From: Burkholderiaceae bacterium
Lineage (GTDB): Bacteria; Pseudomonadota; Gammaproteobacteria; Burkholderiales; Burkholderiaceae_B
Assembly: GCA_023653055.1 (NCBI GenBank)
Contig: JAMNXR010000014.1
Span: 1-64,000, forward strand
Reading direction: 5' to 3'
Length of the DNA: 64,000 nucleotides
The notes below the pieces were generated by a model, which was given only the letters and a program-made list of their open reading frames with translations, ran no database searches and had not been told where the DNA came from. Made by a program: the position numbers and the translations under genes. Below, piece by piece: positions 18,076 through 28,462 of the stretch; the stretch's first letter is position 1; each line of letters opens with the position of its first letter.

Positions 18076-18393
18076 CTAACTGGCAGAAACAGGTTCGCCT
18101 GGATGCTCAACCGCACCTTTAAGCTTCTGGCTTGCATGGAAAGTCACTACGCGTCTCGCTGCGATCGGAATTGTTTCACCGGTCTTGGGATTACGACCCG
18201 GACGAGGTGGTTTATGACGCACTTGAAAATTCCCAAAACCTGAGAGCTTGACTGGCTCTCCGCGGGCTAACGCATCGCGAATTTCTTCAAAAAAAGTATC
18301 AACGATATCCTTAGCTTCACGTTTGTTTAATCCAACGCGATCAAACAACATTTCAGCGAGCTCAGCCTTGGTGAGTGTTCTTGGTTCTGTCAT
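18076..18393 (-). CDS. ihfA: integration host factor subunit alpha
   Basis: DNA-bending protein of the HU/IHF family, about 105 residues. Seen: [21 protein letters not shown] at the N-terminus, [20 protein letters not shown] arm with the intercalating Pro, and the [13 protein letters not shown] end. ATG at 18393 fits the family; the upstream TTG at 18402 has no added support. It lies 37 bases after pheT in the pheS-pheT-ihfA-merR run. Confidence 0.95.
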   Translation of the reverse strand: MTEPRTLTKAELAEMLFDRVGLNKREAKDIVDTFFEEIRDALARGEPVKLSGFGNFQVRHKPPRPGRNPKTGETIPIAARRVVTFHASQKLKGAVEHPGEPVSAS

Positions 18394-18430
18394 TGTTATC
18401 AACTATCAAATATTGGGTCATTAACCAAGA

Positions 18431-20842
18431 CTATCGTGGTCGTGCCTGATGACCAACTTCAAGTGCTACGCGGATTGTGCTCATGCAAGCATCTACACGC
18501 GCATCATCAAGGGTCACTTCATTGTCTTGCAACGACACCCTAAAAGCCAAACTCTTTTCTTTCGATTCACTCTTGGCAGGATCTTTCCACACATCGAACA
18601 AACCCACATGCTGAACAACGCTCAGATTTGGATCACCGGCTATCGCTGTTGCTATGGTATCCAATAAGACCTGTACAGGCGTATCGGTAGAAACCCAAAT
18701 AGCCAAGTCTCGTTGCACTAAGGGTTGACGCGAAAGATCTCTGACCTCTGGCATCGAAACAGCGGTCAGTGCATCCAAGCGAACCTCAAGTAATACTGGG
18801 GCCGTGGGTAACTCCTGCTCCTGCACCCAGCGAGGATGTAGCTCTCCAATCCAACCAATATGCTCACCATCCAGCTCGATTGCAGCACTCCGTCCAGGAT
18901 GCAAAATGGGATGCGGTTTGACGTTAAAGCGAAGTGACGACGCTTTGACACCAAATAAAATTTCGAGATCGTGCTTCACATCAAAATAATCCACAGTCCG
19001 CGTAGTGGCCCCCCATTGATCCTCACAGACCGCGCCCCAGGCAGCCAATGCAACAGACTGCGGCTGATGAATGCCCGCAACCGTCAAGGGACCGTCAGTG
19101 ACTAAGAGATCTTTCGTATACACACGACCAAGCTCAAAAACACGAACGCGAGACTGCTTACGATTCGCGTTATAGCGAATATTGGCGATCAGCCCTGGTA
19201 ATAAGGATGAACGCATCACAGCTAATTGGCTTGCGATGGGATTGAGCAAACGAATGGGATCTCTCTGTCCGCACATGCCCTCTTCCCACGCCGACTCTAC
19301 AAAGGAAAAGTTAATGACCTCTTGGTAACCTAAGCCGGCGACTTGATGACGAATCGTGTGAGCAGAACGCGTGACTTCGGGATCCATGCGCATCCGTGCC
19401 GCCGCAATCGGAGGTACGGCAGGAATATTTTCAAAGCCAATAATTCTGGCAATTTCCTCAATCAAATCTTCTTCGATCTGAATATCAAAGCGGTAGGAAG
19501 GCGGGTCAACCACAAAGACCTGGTCCGCCACGGTGTATGAAAATCCCAGTCGCGTAAAGGTTTGCTCGACATCGGCTTGGGACACGGTCACCCCAAGAAT
19601 GCGGCAACAACGCTCCAATCGCATTTTGACGGGCATTCGCTTGGGCAAATTGATATGCTGATCATCAATCGGTCCGGCTTGACCGCCACAGATGTCAATG
19701 ATTAAATTAGTAATAAAATCAATGTGTTCCGGGATATTATTAAAGTCAACTCCACGCTCAAAACGATGACTTGCTTCGGAATTGAGCTTGAGCTTACGGG
19801 CGCGTCCTGCAATGGCATCCGGATACCAAAAGGCTGCTTCAAGATAAATATTTTGGGTGTCGAGTGAAACGGCGACGCCGAGCCCACCCATAATGCCTGC
19901 CAAACTTTCAGGCGCACCACCGCTGGCAATAACGCCATAGGATTCGTCGAGCTCAATCTTCTGCTCATTGAGCAGCGTCAGCGTCTCGCCCTTACGTCCC
20001 CAACGTATTTCCATCTTTGGTTCAGGTAACTTGTCCAAATCAAAGACGTGGGTTGGTCGACCCAATTCGAGCATCACGTAGTTGGAAATATCAACCAAGG
20101 CAGTAACAGAGCGCTGCCCGGCACGCTCAAGACGCTCAACCATCCAAGCGGGTGTCTCAGCACGGGCATTGACGCCACGTACAATTCGACCGCCAAAACG
20201 TCCACACAAATCAGGGGCAAGCACCTCAACGGGTAACATTTCGTCCAAGGTAACCGGAGCCGGCGTCATAGCAGGCATACACAACTCAGCGCCGGTCAAT
20301 GCCGCCACTTCACGCGCAACACCTAAAATCGAGAGGCAATCTGCACGATTGGGGGTGAGCTTGAGGGTAAAGAGCGTATCGTCCAGATCAAGTGCCTTGC
20401 GAATACTCTGGCCAATGGTCGCGCTCTGTGGCAAGACGAGTAAGCCGCCGTGGTCTTGCGATAAACCCAGCTCACGCGCTGAGCAAAGCATTCCGGAGGA
20501 CTCTACGCCACGCATCTTGGCGATCCCAATTTTCATGCCGCCCGGAAGTGTTGCACCAACGGTCGCAAGTGGGACCTTAAGACCCGCCGCTGCATTCGGT
20601 GCACCACACACGATTTGAATCGGCGTACTTGCGCCAGTATTCACCATACACACACGCAACTTGTCCGCATTGGGATGCGGCTCGGCACTCATAATCTGTG
20701 CTACCACCACACCAGAAAACGCGGGTGCAACTGGGTTGGTCTCTTCGACCTCAAGGCCTGCCATCGTCAAGCGGTGTGACAACTCCTCTGAGGAGATCTC
20801 AGGATTAACAAGGGCACGGAGCCAGGATTCTGGAAATTGCAT
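18431..20842 (-). CDS. pheT: phenylalanyl-tRNA synthetase beta subunit
   Basis: The 803-residue beta subunit with the tRNA-binding (OB-fold) domain at about 40-150 (AEPHPNADKLRVC), B3/B4 editing domain in the middle (residues near 210-400, including RKLKLNSEASHRFERGVD), B5 domain, and C-terminal ferredoxin-like anticodon-binding domain. Length and order match bacterial PheT. It follows pheS by 27 bases and forms the alpha2-beta2 enzyme that charges tRNA-Phe. Confidence 0.97.
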   Translation of the reverse strand: MQFPESWLRALVNPEISSEELSHRLTMAGLEVEETNPVAPAFSGVVVAQIMSAEPHPNADKLRVCMVNTGASTPIQIVCGAPNAAAGLKVPLATVGATLPGGMKIGIAKMRGVESSGMLCSARELGLSQDHGGLLVLPQSATIGQSIRKALDLDDTLFTLKLTPNRADCLSILGVAREVAALTGAELCMPAMTPAPVTLDEMLPVEVLAPDLCGRFGGRIVRGVNARAETPAWMVERLERAGQRSVTALVDISNYVMLELGRPTHVFDLDKLPEPKMEIRWGRKGETLTLLNEQKIELDESYGVIASGGAPESLAGIMGGLGVAVSLDTQNIYLEAAFWYPDAIAGRARKLKLNSEASHRFERGVDFNNIPEHIDFITNLIIDICGGQAGPIDDQHINLPKRMPVKMRLERCCRILGVTVSQADVEQTFTRLGFSYTVADQVFVVDPPSYRFDIQIEEDLIEEIARIIGFENIPAVPPIAAARMRMDPEVTRSAHTIRHQVAGLGYQEVINFSFVESAWEEGMCGQRDPIRLLNPIASQLAVMRSSLLPGLIANIRYNANRKQSRVRVFELGRVYTKDLLVTDGPLTVAGIHQPQSVALAAWGAVCEDQWGATTRTVDYFDVKHDLEILFGVKASSLRFNVKPHPILHPGRSAAIELDGEHIGWIGELHPRWVQEQELPTAPVLLEVRLDALTAVSMPEVRDLSRQPLVQRDLAIWVSTDTPVQVLLDTIATAIAGDPNLSVVQHVGLFDVWKDPAKSESKEKSLAFRVSLQDNEVTLDDARVDACMSTIRVALEVGHQARPR

Positions 20843-20869
20843 ATTGAACCGTCTCAGGTCTGAACTTAA

Positions 20870-21892
20870 TTAATCGTTGAACTGGCGAAGAAAACGCAGA
20901 TCACCCTCAAAGAACTGTCTGAGATCGTTGACCCCATAACGCAACATTGTCAGTCTCTCAAGGCCTGAGCCGAAAGCAAAACCAATGTAGCGCTCAGGAT
21001 CCAGACCAAAATTGCGTATCACATCTGGGTGTACTTGACCCGAACCAGAAATCTCTAACCAACGACCCTTGTTAGGACCGGAGGTAAACATCATATCGAT
21101 CTCGGCTGAAGGCTCAGTGAACGGAAAAAATGAAGGTCTAAAACGCAACTCAAGGTCTTCGGTTTCAAAGAAACAACGCAAAAAGTTGGTGTACACACCT
21201 TTCAAGTCTGCAAAGGAGATGTTCTCGTCTATCCAAAGACCTTCAACTTGATGAAACATGGGCGAGTGCGTCGCATCGCTATCAACGCGATATGTCCGAC
21301 CAGGTGCAATCACCTTGATCGGAGGTTTATTCATCCGCGCATAACGCACTTGCATCGGACTCGTGTGCGTACGCAATAACAAAGGCAGGCCTTTGTCATC
21401 TTTCATATCCACATAAAAAGTATCCTGCATCGAACGGGCAGGATGATTCTCTGGATTGTTGAGCGCAGTAAAGTTGGTCCAGTCGTTTTCGATTTCGGGA
21501 CCATCGGCCACTTCGAAACCAATTGACTTGAAAATCTCCTCAACCCGCTGCCACGTGCGAATAACTGGATGCACGCCGCCCGCAGCGATTCCTCGGCCTG
21601 GCAGGCTGACGTCGATTGTCTCCGCAGCCAGCCGCGCATCTAATTGCGCCTGGGCCAATGCCGCTCTACGTGCATTGAGCAAGGCTTCGATTTGCTGTTT
21701 GATCTGATTGATACGCGCACCCTCTTCGCGCTTGGCTTCGGCATCGAGCTTTGCCAAACCTTTCATCATCTCGGTCAGGCTACCTTGCTTGCCCAAAAAA
21801 CGCGCTTTTGCGTTCTCGAGCGCGGCAGCATCCGTTGCGTGTTCAAACTGCTGTTGGGCCTGCTCAATCAGGTCATTGACTATCTGAGTCAT
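20870..21892 (-). CDS. pheS: phenylalanyl-tRNA synthetase alpha subunit
   Basis: The 340-residue catalytic alpha subunit: an N-terminal coiled coil, then class II motifs 2 ([10 protein letters not shown]) and 3 ([17 protein letters not shown]). [14 protein letters not shown] marks the start of the catalytic domain. It lies 83 bases after rplT, and that gap holds a terminator-like hairpin, so expression may be partly separated from the ribosomal genes. Confidence 0.97.
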   Translation of the reverse strand: MTQIVNDLIEQAQQQFEHATDAAALENAKARFLGKQGSLTEMMKGLAKLDAEAKREEGARINQIKQQIEALLNARRAALAQAQLDARLAAETIDVSLPGRGIAAGGVHPVIRTWQRVEEIFKSIGFEVADGPEIENDWTNFTALNNPENHPARSMQDTFYVDMKDDKGLPLLLRTHTSPMQVRYARMNKPPIKVIAPGRTYRVDSDATHSPMFHQVEGLWIDENISFADLKGVYTNFLRCFFETEDLELRFRPSFFPFTEPSAEIDMMFTSGPNKGRWLEISGSGQVHPDVIRNFGLDPERYIGFAFGSGLERLTMLRYGVNDLRQFFEGDLRFLRQFND

Positions 21893-21929
21893 CGCTGGAA
21901 AACCTTAGGGAATCGAAGCTTAAAAATGC

Positions 21930-21954
21930 AAACGGAGCCAAAGAGGCCCCGTTT
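21930..21954 (-). terminator. attenuator-like terminator between rplT and pheS
   Basis: On the minus strand a 10-bp stem (AAACGGGGCC with GGCTCCGTTT, one G-T pair) with a 5-base loop is followed by GCATTTTTAA. It lies within the rplT-pheS gap, 38 bases before the pheS ATG. No leader peptide rich in Phe codons is visible before it. It may lower read-through from rplT into pheST. Confidence 0.7.
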
Positions 21955-21975
21955 ACAGATACATCTAGTCAGTGC

Positions 21976-22335
21976 TTAGGCAGCCAACACAGATTTGACC
22001 TGATTGACGACGGCTGCAAAACCAGCCTTGTCATGAACGGCCATATCTGCCAAGACCTTGCGATCGAGTTCGATAGCCGCTTTCTTCAGACCCGCAACAA
22101 ACACGCTGTATGTCACGCCATGCTCGCGGACTGCCGCGTTGATACGCGTGATCCACAGTGCACGGAATGTACGCTTTTTGTTACGACGATCACGGTAGGC
22201 ATATTGACCTGCACGCATGACCGCCTGTTTGGCGATACGGAATACATTACCGCGGCGACCGCGATAACCTTTCGCTGCTGTAATAACTTTTTTGTGACGG
22301 GCTCTGGCCGTTACACCACGTTTTACGCGAGGCAT
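21976..22335 (-). CDS. rplT: ribosomal protein L20
   Basis: 50S protein of 119 residues: basic N-terminal [15 protein letters not shown], central RNRKR-type helix region and the C-terminal domain with [16 protein letters not shown]. It starts 13 bases after rpmI. In gammaproteobacteria and Bacillus L20 represses its own operon through the mRNA leader; whether that holds here is open. Confidence 0.98.
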   Translation of the reverse strand: MPRVKRGVTARARHKKVITAAKGYRGRRGNVFRIAKQAVMRAGQYAYRDRRNKKRTFRALWITRINAAVREHGVTYSVFVAGLKKAAIELDRKVLADMAVHDKAGFAAVVNQVKSVLAA

Positions 22336-22348
22336 TGTTTATCTCCTA

Positions 22349-22546
22349 TCAAGCGAAAGGCATCATGGCTTTAACTGAAGCCACGTTTGTTTTGTCGACC
22401 GCTGCTGAACCGCGCAACTGGCGCTTGTTCTTGGTGGTTTTCTTGGTGAGGATGTGGCGTTTGAAAGCCTGGCCTCGCTTGATCGATCCGCTGCCGCGAA
22501 CCTGAAAGCGCTTTGCAGCACTTTTCTTGGTCTTCATCTTGGGCAT
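22349..22546 (-). CDS. rpmI: ribosomal protein L35
   Basis: 50S protein of 65 residues, rich in Lys and Arg: [13 protein letters not shown] start and [22 protein letters not shown] core, as in the family. It is now the first gene of its transcript, because the usual upstream gene infC lies 7.6 kb away. Confidence 0.97.
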   Translation of the reverse strand: MPKMKTKKSAAKRFQVRGSGSIKRGQAFKRHILTKKTTKNKRQLRGSAAVDKTNVASVKAMMPFA

Positions 22547-22693
22547 ATCAATTCCTGTTACTTAAACTTGTACCCTGCAGGTGCCCTGAAAAGCTGATCT
22601 GACCATAAAAGCCAAACCCTACTATCAGTTCTTGTTAACCTAAGCGCACTGATTTTTCTACTTTCTCGGATAGTTTTTCCGGGAAAGCCTTTG

Positions 22694-22722
22694 ATTATAT
22701 GACATATTTTTATTATTTGCAG
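22694..22722 (-). promoter_or_regulatory. candidate promoter for rpmI-rplT-pheST
   Basis: On the minus strand a perfect TATAAT (22699-22694) has CTGCAA 17 bases upstream, which matches TTGACA at only three of six positions. Transcription would begin near 22687, leaving about 140 bases of leader before rpmI, room for L20 autoregulation. Confidence 0.45.
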
Positions 22723-22753
22723 CACTTGGCTCCATCTGGAGCGATAAAACTTG

Positions 22754-24256
22754 TCATGACGCCTTGAATCGATATTGAAATGCTTCGGCAAGATGCTGGA
22801 TATCTATGGATTGTTGTTCGTCCAGATCCGCAATCGTGCGAGAGACGCGGCGCACACGCTGAATGGAGCGTGCAGTCAGATCATACCGGTCCATGAGTTG
22901 TTCTAACAGTGTTTTAGCGCCTGAAGTCATCGCGCAATGTGCCTCTAGTGCGGCATCGTCCAAGCGTGCATTGAGTCCGCCCTGTCTGTTTTTCTGTCTC
23001 GCCCAGGCTAAACACACACGTTTGCGCACCACAGCAGACCCTTCGCCGGCTGGCAAATCCAGCCATTTTTCCTTTTCCTGTGTCACATGCACCTGCAAAT
23101 CAATCCGGTCCACTAAAGGCCCCGAAACCCGCGACTGGTAGGTCAGTATTTGCTCGGCCCTGCAATGGCACGCGCGCTTTGGGTGACCATGCCAGCCGCA
23201 GGGACACGGATTCATTGTCGCAATCAACTGAAAATCAGCGGGATACACCACTTTGATATTGGCACGTGCCAGGGCAATCTCATAGTTTTCAAGAGGCTCA
23301 CGAAGCGCTTCGCGGACCCGTCGTTCAAACTCTGGCAATTCGTCCATTAACAACACCCCTCGATGCGCAAGTGAAACCTCCCCTGGGCGAGGCTTTAAAC
23401 CGCCTCCAATCATTGCTGCCAGAGAGGCTGAGTGGTGCGGGGTTCGAAATGGACGCATACACGTCAAGGATTGCGAAACACCTGCAAAAGTTGCAATCGA
23501 TGCCACTTCAAGTGACTCAGACTCCGTGAGGTCCGGCAAAATGCCTGGCAAACGTTTCGCCAACATGCTTTTCCCCACCCCCGGCGTACCCGAAAGCAAG
23601 ATACTGTGCCCACCTGCCGCAGCAAGCTCCAATGCTCTTCGTGCCAATAACTGACCACGCAAATCGGATAAACAGGGATGCTGGATGGATGGTGTCAAAG
23701 AAATCGAAGGTGTTACGGGAAACAAAGGATACGTGCCATTGAGGTGGGCAACCACCTAAGCCAAGTTTGTGGCCCCCAACACGGAAATCCCGGGTACGCG
23801 CGACGCATCTTCTGCATCCAACAAAGGTAGAAGCAAGGTCGCATGCCGATGGGTCCGCGCAACAGCCAAAGCGATCGCGAGTGCGCCTCTAATCGAGACA
23901 AGCGTACCCGTCAAGGAGAGCTCACCCGCCAACACCAAGTTAGACATCAGAGACGCGCAGCGCGCAGCGGCTTGTCCTGACACTAACAAAACACCTAGTG
24001 CGATGGGCAAATCAAAACGTCCAGACTCTTTGGGAATATCCGCTGGGGAAAGATTGACCGTTAAGCGACCCAACGGAAACTCAAAACCACTACTCAGAAT
24101 CGCGGCGCGCACGCGCTCGCGACTTTCACGCACCTCTGCATCCGCCAGGCCGACGATGCCAAAACTAGGAAGTCCGCGCGCCAGATGGATTTCTACGCGC
24201 ACGGTGGGCGCATCCAAACCCACGAGAGAACGACTCAATAAAACAGCAAGAGACAT
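22754..24256 (-). pseudogene. comM: comM (YifB/Mg-chelatase-like AAA+ helicase) broken by an in-frame stop
   Basis: ComM is a hexameric branch-migration helicase that helps integrate transforming DNA. Reading from the ATG at 24256 gives 501 codons, a normal full length, but codon 167 (23758-23756) is TAG. The frame is kept on both sides: the N-terminal part ends GATNLA and the next codons read VVAHLNGTYPL, as in intact homologues. After the stop come Walker A (SGTPGVGKS), Walker B (LLMDELPEF), a Cys-rich NPCPCGWHGHP motif and a sensor arginine region. A CAG or GAG to TAG change would explain it. A GTG directly after the stop could give a 333-residue AAA+ fragment. A sequencing error or amber suppression are the alternatives. 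Confidence 0.85.
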
Positions 24257-24394
24257 GGTGCGCCCCAAACTGCAAATTATGCAGTGGGCGTTTGAGCTAG
24301 AGAGGTTCTCAGGCTAAATAGATCCACCTCGGAAAGCACTACAGTCCATCGCATCCAGCCAATGCCAGTAGACTCACTCAGCAAGAAAACTACG

Positions 24395-24652
24395 TTATTC
24401 AGGACTATCTAGCGCGGTAACACGGGCTTCGAGCGCCTGTAACTGCTGCTCGAGTGCGTTGATCCGAACCTGTGCGCGACTCAGCAAATCCGCCTGGACA
24501 TCGAACTCTTCTCGGGTCACAAGATCCATCCGATTAAATGCTTGCCCCATAAAAGCTTTGACGTTACGTTCAATATCGGCGGCTGGGCTCTTCGCAATGA
24601 GTTCCGAGATATTTTTTTGAAATTCTTCAAACCACGCATTTGCCTTCATCAT
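24395..24652 (-). CDS. ubiK: ubiquinone biosynthesis accessory factor UbiK (BMFP family)
   Basis: An 85-residue protein: N-terminal amphipathic region (WFEEFQKNISELI), NRMDLVTREEFDVQ motif typical of the BMFP/YqiC family, and a C-terminal coiled coil (INALEQQLQALEARVTALD). UbiK helps assemble the aerobic ubiquinone-synthesis complex with UbiJ. AGGAG lies six bases before the ATG. It diverges from glnK, with comM downstream on the same strand, an arrangement common in Burkholderiales. Confidence 0.92.
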   Translation of the reverse strand: MMKANAWFEEFQKNISELIAKSPAADIERNVKAFMGQAFNRMDLVTREEFDVQADLLSRAQVRINALEQQLQALEARVTALDSPE

Positions 24653-24769
24653 GACGTACTCCTAATAAGATTTACCAAGTTTAGAGGCTGTTGCAGAAGA
24701 GCGGAATGATGTGCATCACGATTGATAAAAAATACCTCTTTTTTATTTTAGACACTGGAAGAGATTTCA

Positions 24770-24806
24770 CGCACTACTTTGGTGCGAAAAGACAGCCTTT
24801 GCACCA
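24770..24806. promoter_or_regulatory. NtrC-type enhancer upstream of glnK
   Basis: A dyad GCACTA-CTT-TGGTGC at 24771-24785 matches the NtrC consensus TGCACYA-N3-TGGTGCA in nearly all positions. A second half-site TGCACCA follows at 24800-24806. They lie about 130-165 bases before the predicted start, a normal enhancer distance. The rest of 24653-24963 carries this control region and no gene. Confidence 0.75.
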
Positions 24807-24861
24807 TTTTCGTTCTTGTTTGGATACAAATCTGAAACGTGAAAGGATTTTTACCACTTAA

Positions 24862-25302
<441 letters not shown>

Positions 25303-25330
25303 ATTTATTGAATCAATGGAGCATTAAAAA

Positions 25331-26569
25331 ATGGATAAAGCCGATATCGCATGGGTAGGTGTTTCAACCCTGCTCGTTCTTCTGATGGTTGTACCGGGCT
25401 TAGCTTTGTTTTACGGCGGCTTGGTTCGTTCGAAAAATGTCCTATCCGTACTGATGCAGGTTATGTGTACGTTCGCGGTCGCAGTTTTACTGTGGTTTGC
25501 CTACGGCTACTCACTCACTTTTACAGAGGGTAATGCCTTTGTAGGCGGTTTCTCTCGCTCTTTCTTCAGTGGAATGTTTAACCCTGAAGACGGCAAATAC
25601 TCCATGACGGGTTCCATCCCTGAGTTTCTGTACGCAGCGTTCCAGGCCACATTCGCTGGGATTACCTGCGCACTGATCGTAGGTGCTTTCGCAGAACGTG
25701 CACGATTTTCAGCCGTCCTGGTTTTTACCGTGTTGTGGTTCACGTTTGCTTACATCCCTGTGGCCCATATGATTTGGTTCACCACAGAAACCTCAAAAGG
25801 TCTGCTCGCTGAAAAAGGTGCGCTAGACTTTGCAGGCGGCACCGTAGTTCACATCAACGCAGGTATCGCTGCGTTGGTCGGGGCCTTTGTTGTCGGCAAG
25901 CGTTTGGGATATGGCAAAGAAGCCATGCAACCCCACAATCTCCCCATGACGATGACTGGTGCAGCATTATTATGGGTAGGCTGGTTTGGTTTCAACGCAG
26001 GCTCATCACTCGCTGCAAACGAAGTTGCCGCCCTTGCATTATTCAACACCTTAATTGCAACGGTTGGTGCCATTATGGCGTGGGTGTTTACTGAGTGGGC
26101 TATCAAAGGTCGCCCATCCATGTTGGGTGCTGCGTCAGGCGCCATCGCGGGCTTGGTCGGCGTGACACCTGCAGCAGGCTTGGTGGGTCCAGTCGGTGCC
26201 TTAGTGATTGGTATCTCAGCCGGCGTGATCTGCGTCTGGGGCGTTAACGGACTGAAGCACATGCTGGGAGTAGATGATTCACTCGACGTGTTCGGTATCC
26301 ATGGTGTGGGCGGTATCGTTGGTGGTGTCTTAGTAGGTGTGTTTAACGCTAAAGCACTCGGAGGCCTCGGCCTGGATTCGATCAGTCTCATTGGTGGTCA
26401 GTTGTTAGTGCAGCTTGAAGGCATTGTCATCACCATCATCTGGTCCGGCGTTGTGGCTTATGTCTCGTTCAAGATTGCAGATCTGATGTGCGGTCTGCGT
26501 GTTAGCGAGGACATGGAACGCGAAGGTCTCGATATCACCTCGCACGGTGAGTCAGCCTATCATCGCTAA
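25331..26569 (+). CDS. amtB: ammonium transporter
   Basis: Amt/Rh channel of 412 residues with about 11 membrane helices. The twin-His pore pair is seen as H174 (VVHINAG) and H324 (FGIHGVGG); FAERARF and the phenylalanine-gate region are also present. There is no obvious cleaved signal peptide; the first hydrophobic helix starts near residue 8. The C-terminal cytoplasmic tail (SEDMEREGLDITSHGESAY) is the GlnK-docking region. A strong terminator follows. Confidence 0.97.
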   Translation: MDKADIAWVGVSTLLVLLMVVPGLALFYGGLVRSKNVLSVLMQVMCTFAVAVLLWFAYGYSLTFTEGNAFVGGFSRSFFSGMFNPEDGKYSMTGSIPEFLYAAFQATFAGITCALIVGAFAERARFSAVLVFTVLWFTFAYIPVAHMIWFTTETSKGLLAEKGALDFAGGTVVHINAGIAALVGAFVVGKRLGYGKEAMQPHNLPMTMTGAALLWVGWFGFNAGSSLAANEVAALALFNTLIATVGAIMAWVFTEWAIKGRPSMLGAASGAIAGLVGVTPAAGLVGPVGALVIGISAGVICVWGVNGLKHMLGVDDSLDVFGIHGVGGIVGGVLVGVFNAKALGGLGLDSISLIGGQLLVQLEGIVITIIWSGVVAYVSFKIADLMCGLRVSEDMEREGLDITSHGESAYHR

Positions 26570-26638
26570 CCTCCGTTGATTGATCTACTCAGCAAAAAAG
26601 CAATTGCTTGAGTGGGTAATAAAAATTCTCCGAGTAAT

Positions 26639-26679
26639 AAAAATCGCCAAATGTGTAAAAAGCACATTTGGCGATTTTT
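26639..26679. terminator. bidirectional terminator between amtB and ptsI
   Basis: Perfect 17-bp inverted repeat: 26639-26655 (AAAAATCGCCAAATGTG) with 26663-26679, 7-base loop, A-run on one side and T-run on the other. It serves both converging transcripts. Confidence 0.92.
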
Positions 26680-26695
26680 AATTTAAACAGGTACT

Positions 26696-28462
26696 CTATT
26701 GAAGCACTGAAGGATCAATGGTGCTGTGGCGATTGAGCGCGGTTGCGACTTGCTGACGTAATGCATTGGAGTGACCGCGACGGATCTCACGCTTGACGTC
26801 AAGCAGTTGCTGCGGATGCATTGAAAAATGCGTTAAACCCAAGCCTAGTAATAAACGAGTGAGCTTAGGGTCACCTGCCATTTCACCGCATACCGCGACA
26901 GGGATACCTGCACGAATACCTGCATTAATCGTATTTGCAATGAGCTTAAGCACGGCTGGGTGCAAGGGATCGTACAGTGCAGATACTTCATTGTCCGCAC
27001 GATCAATGGCAAGGGTGTACTGAATCAAATCGTTCGTTCCGATCGATAAAAAATCTAACGCATCTGCAAACGGATCAATTGCAATCGCTGTTGCAGGAAT
27101 TTCTACCATGCAACCAACTTCAATCTTATCGGCATACGCTTGACCTCGGTCGTCAAGCTCTCGCATGGAGGATGCGATTGCAGCTTTCGCAGCCACCACT
27201 TCATGCATGTGCGCTACCATCGGAATCAAAATACGCACCGTTCCGTGTGCAGAGGCCCTCAAGATGGCTCTGAGTTGCGTGGCAAACAAATCAGGGTGGG
27301 CAAGACAATAACGAATCGCGCGCAAGCCCAAAGCCGGATTCGTCGCAACCGTTGCCTCACCATCCAGTGCCTTATCGGCACCCACATCCAGTGTTCGAAT
27401 CGTAACTGGCCTATTTTGCATGGCTTTCACAACAGAGGCATACGCCAAATATTGTTCTTCTTCGCTCGGCAATTCGCTGCGACCAATAAATAAAAATTCG
27501 CTGCGAAACAAGCCAATACCATTCGCCCCGTTGGCTAAAGCCAACTCAACTTCTTCGGGTAATTCGATATTGGCCTGAAGAGAAATCGCTAAACCGTCAA
27601 GCGTGACAGCAGGAACGTCTTTGAGTGCCGCAAGCGTGATGCGATCGTCCAGATACTGCTCTTGCATTTTTTTGTATTGTTCAAGTGCAAGAGGCGAAGG
27701 ATTGACAATCAAGACGCCTTGGATACCATCGATAATCACCTGATCGCCGTCACGCAACACGCTGCGCGCATGACCAAGGGCGACCACTGCAGGAACAGAC
27801 AAGCTGCGGGCCACAATTGCGGTGTGAGAGGTGGCGCCACCAAGGTCAGTTGCAAAACCGGCGAAGCGTCCGCCGCGCAAACGAATCATGTCTGCAGGAG
27901 AAATATCGTGTGCGATCACAATTAAGGGTTCGTCACTATTTCCGGCTAAATCTAAAGGACTTAAGGTACGGGAACCCGATAAAACATGTAGAACACGCTC
28001 AATGACATGCCGGACATCCGCACCACGCTCGCGCAGATATTCATCTTCCATGGCGGCAAACTGTTCGCCAAGAATCTGCCCTTGCGTAGTCAGCGCCCAT
28101 TCGGCGTTGTAATGCTTGTCGTGAATCAAACTCAGCGCTTCGTCAGCAAGCAATGGATCCGACAGCAGCATGCCATGGACATTCAACAGTGCAGCTAATT
28201 CGCGAGGCGCATCCTCAGGTAGCGTCTCAACCAACTCGAGCATTTCTTGGCGAGTCGTCTCCAAGGCACGACTCAAGCGTTCTTGCTCAGCAGGCACGCC
28301 AGAAGGATGCACTCTATAGTGTGCGACTTCGAGTGCCGCAGCACCCATCACAAGTGCGCGCCCTATCGCATAACCGCGTGCCGCGCCCTGCCCGTACAGG
28401 CAAAGCATTGGCCCTGGGCGAGTATCGCCAGAGGACTTATTCGCCTTCGCCGAATTTGTCAT
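26696..28462 (-). CDS. ptsI: phosphoenolpyruvate-protein phosphotransferase (PTS enzyme I)
   Basis: Enzyme I transfers phosphate from PEP to HPr. The phosphorylated His is H213 in GGATSHTAIVARS (numbering from 28462), and the C-terminal PEP-binding barrel has the DFLSIGTNDLIQYTLA signature and CGEMAGDP. The start is uncertain: ATG at 28462 overlaps the end of ptsH by 26 bases; ATG at 28408 has an AGGG site but leaves little sequence before LYGQG. It follows ptsH directly. No sugar-specific EIIBC is visible in the window. Confidence 0.95.
   Translation of the reverse strand: MTNSAKANKSSGDTRPGPMLCLYGQGAARGYAIGRALVMGAAALEVAHYRVHPSGVPAEQERLSRALETTRQEMLELVETLPEDAPRELAALLNVHGMLLSDPLLADEALSLIHDKHYNAEWALTTQGQILGEQFAAMEDEYLRERGADVRHVIERVLHVLSGSRTLSPLDLAGNSDEPLIVIAHDISPADMIRLRGGRFAGFATDLGGATSHTAIVARSLSVPAVVALGHARSVLRDGDQVIIDGIQGVLIVNPSPLALEQYKKMQEQYLDDRITLAALKDVPAVTLDGLAISLQANIELPEEVELALANGANGIGLFRSEFLFIGRSELPSEEEQYLAYASVVKAMQNRPVTIRTLDVGADKALDGEATVATNPALGLRAIRYCLAHPDLFATQLRAILRASAHGTVRILIPMVAHMHEVVAAKAAIASSMRELDDRGQAYADKIEVGCMVEIPATAIAIDPFADALDFLSIGTNDLIQYTLAIDRADNEVSALYDPLHPAVLKLIANTINAGIRAGIPVAVCGEMAGDPKLTRLLLGLGLTHFSMHPQQLLDVKREIRRGHSNALRQQVATALNRHSTIDPSVLQ

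Noticed and set aside
22754-23755. Treating the C-terminal comM half as a normal independent gene
   Set aside because: It begins exactly after an in-frame stop and both halves together give a full-length ComM, so a broken gene is the simpler reading.
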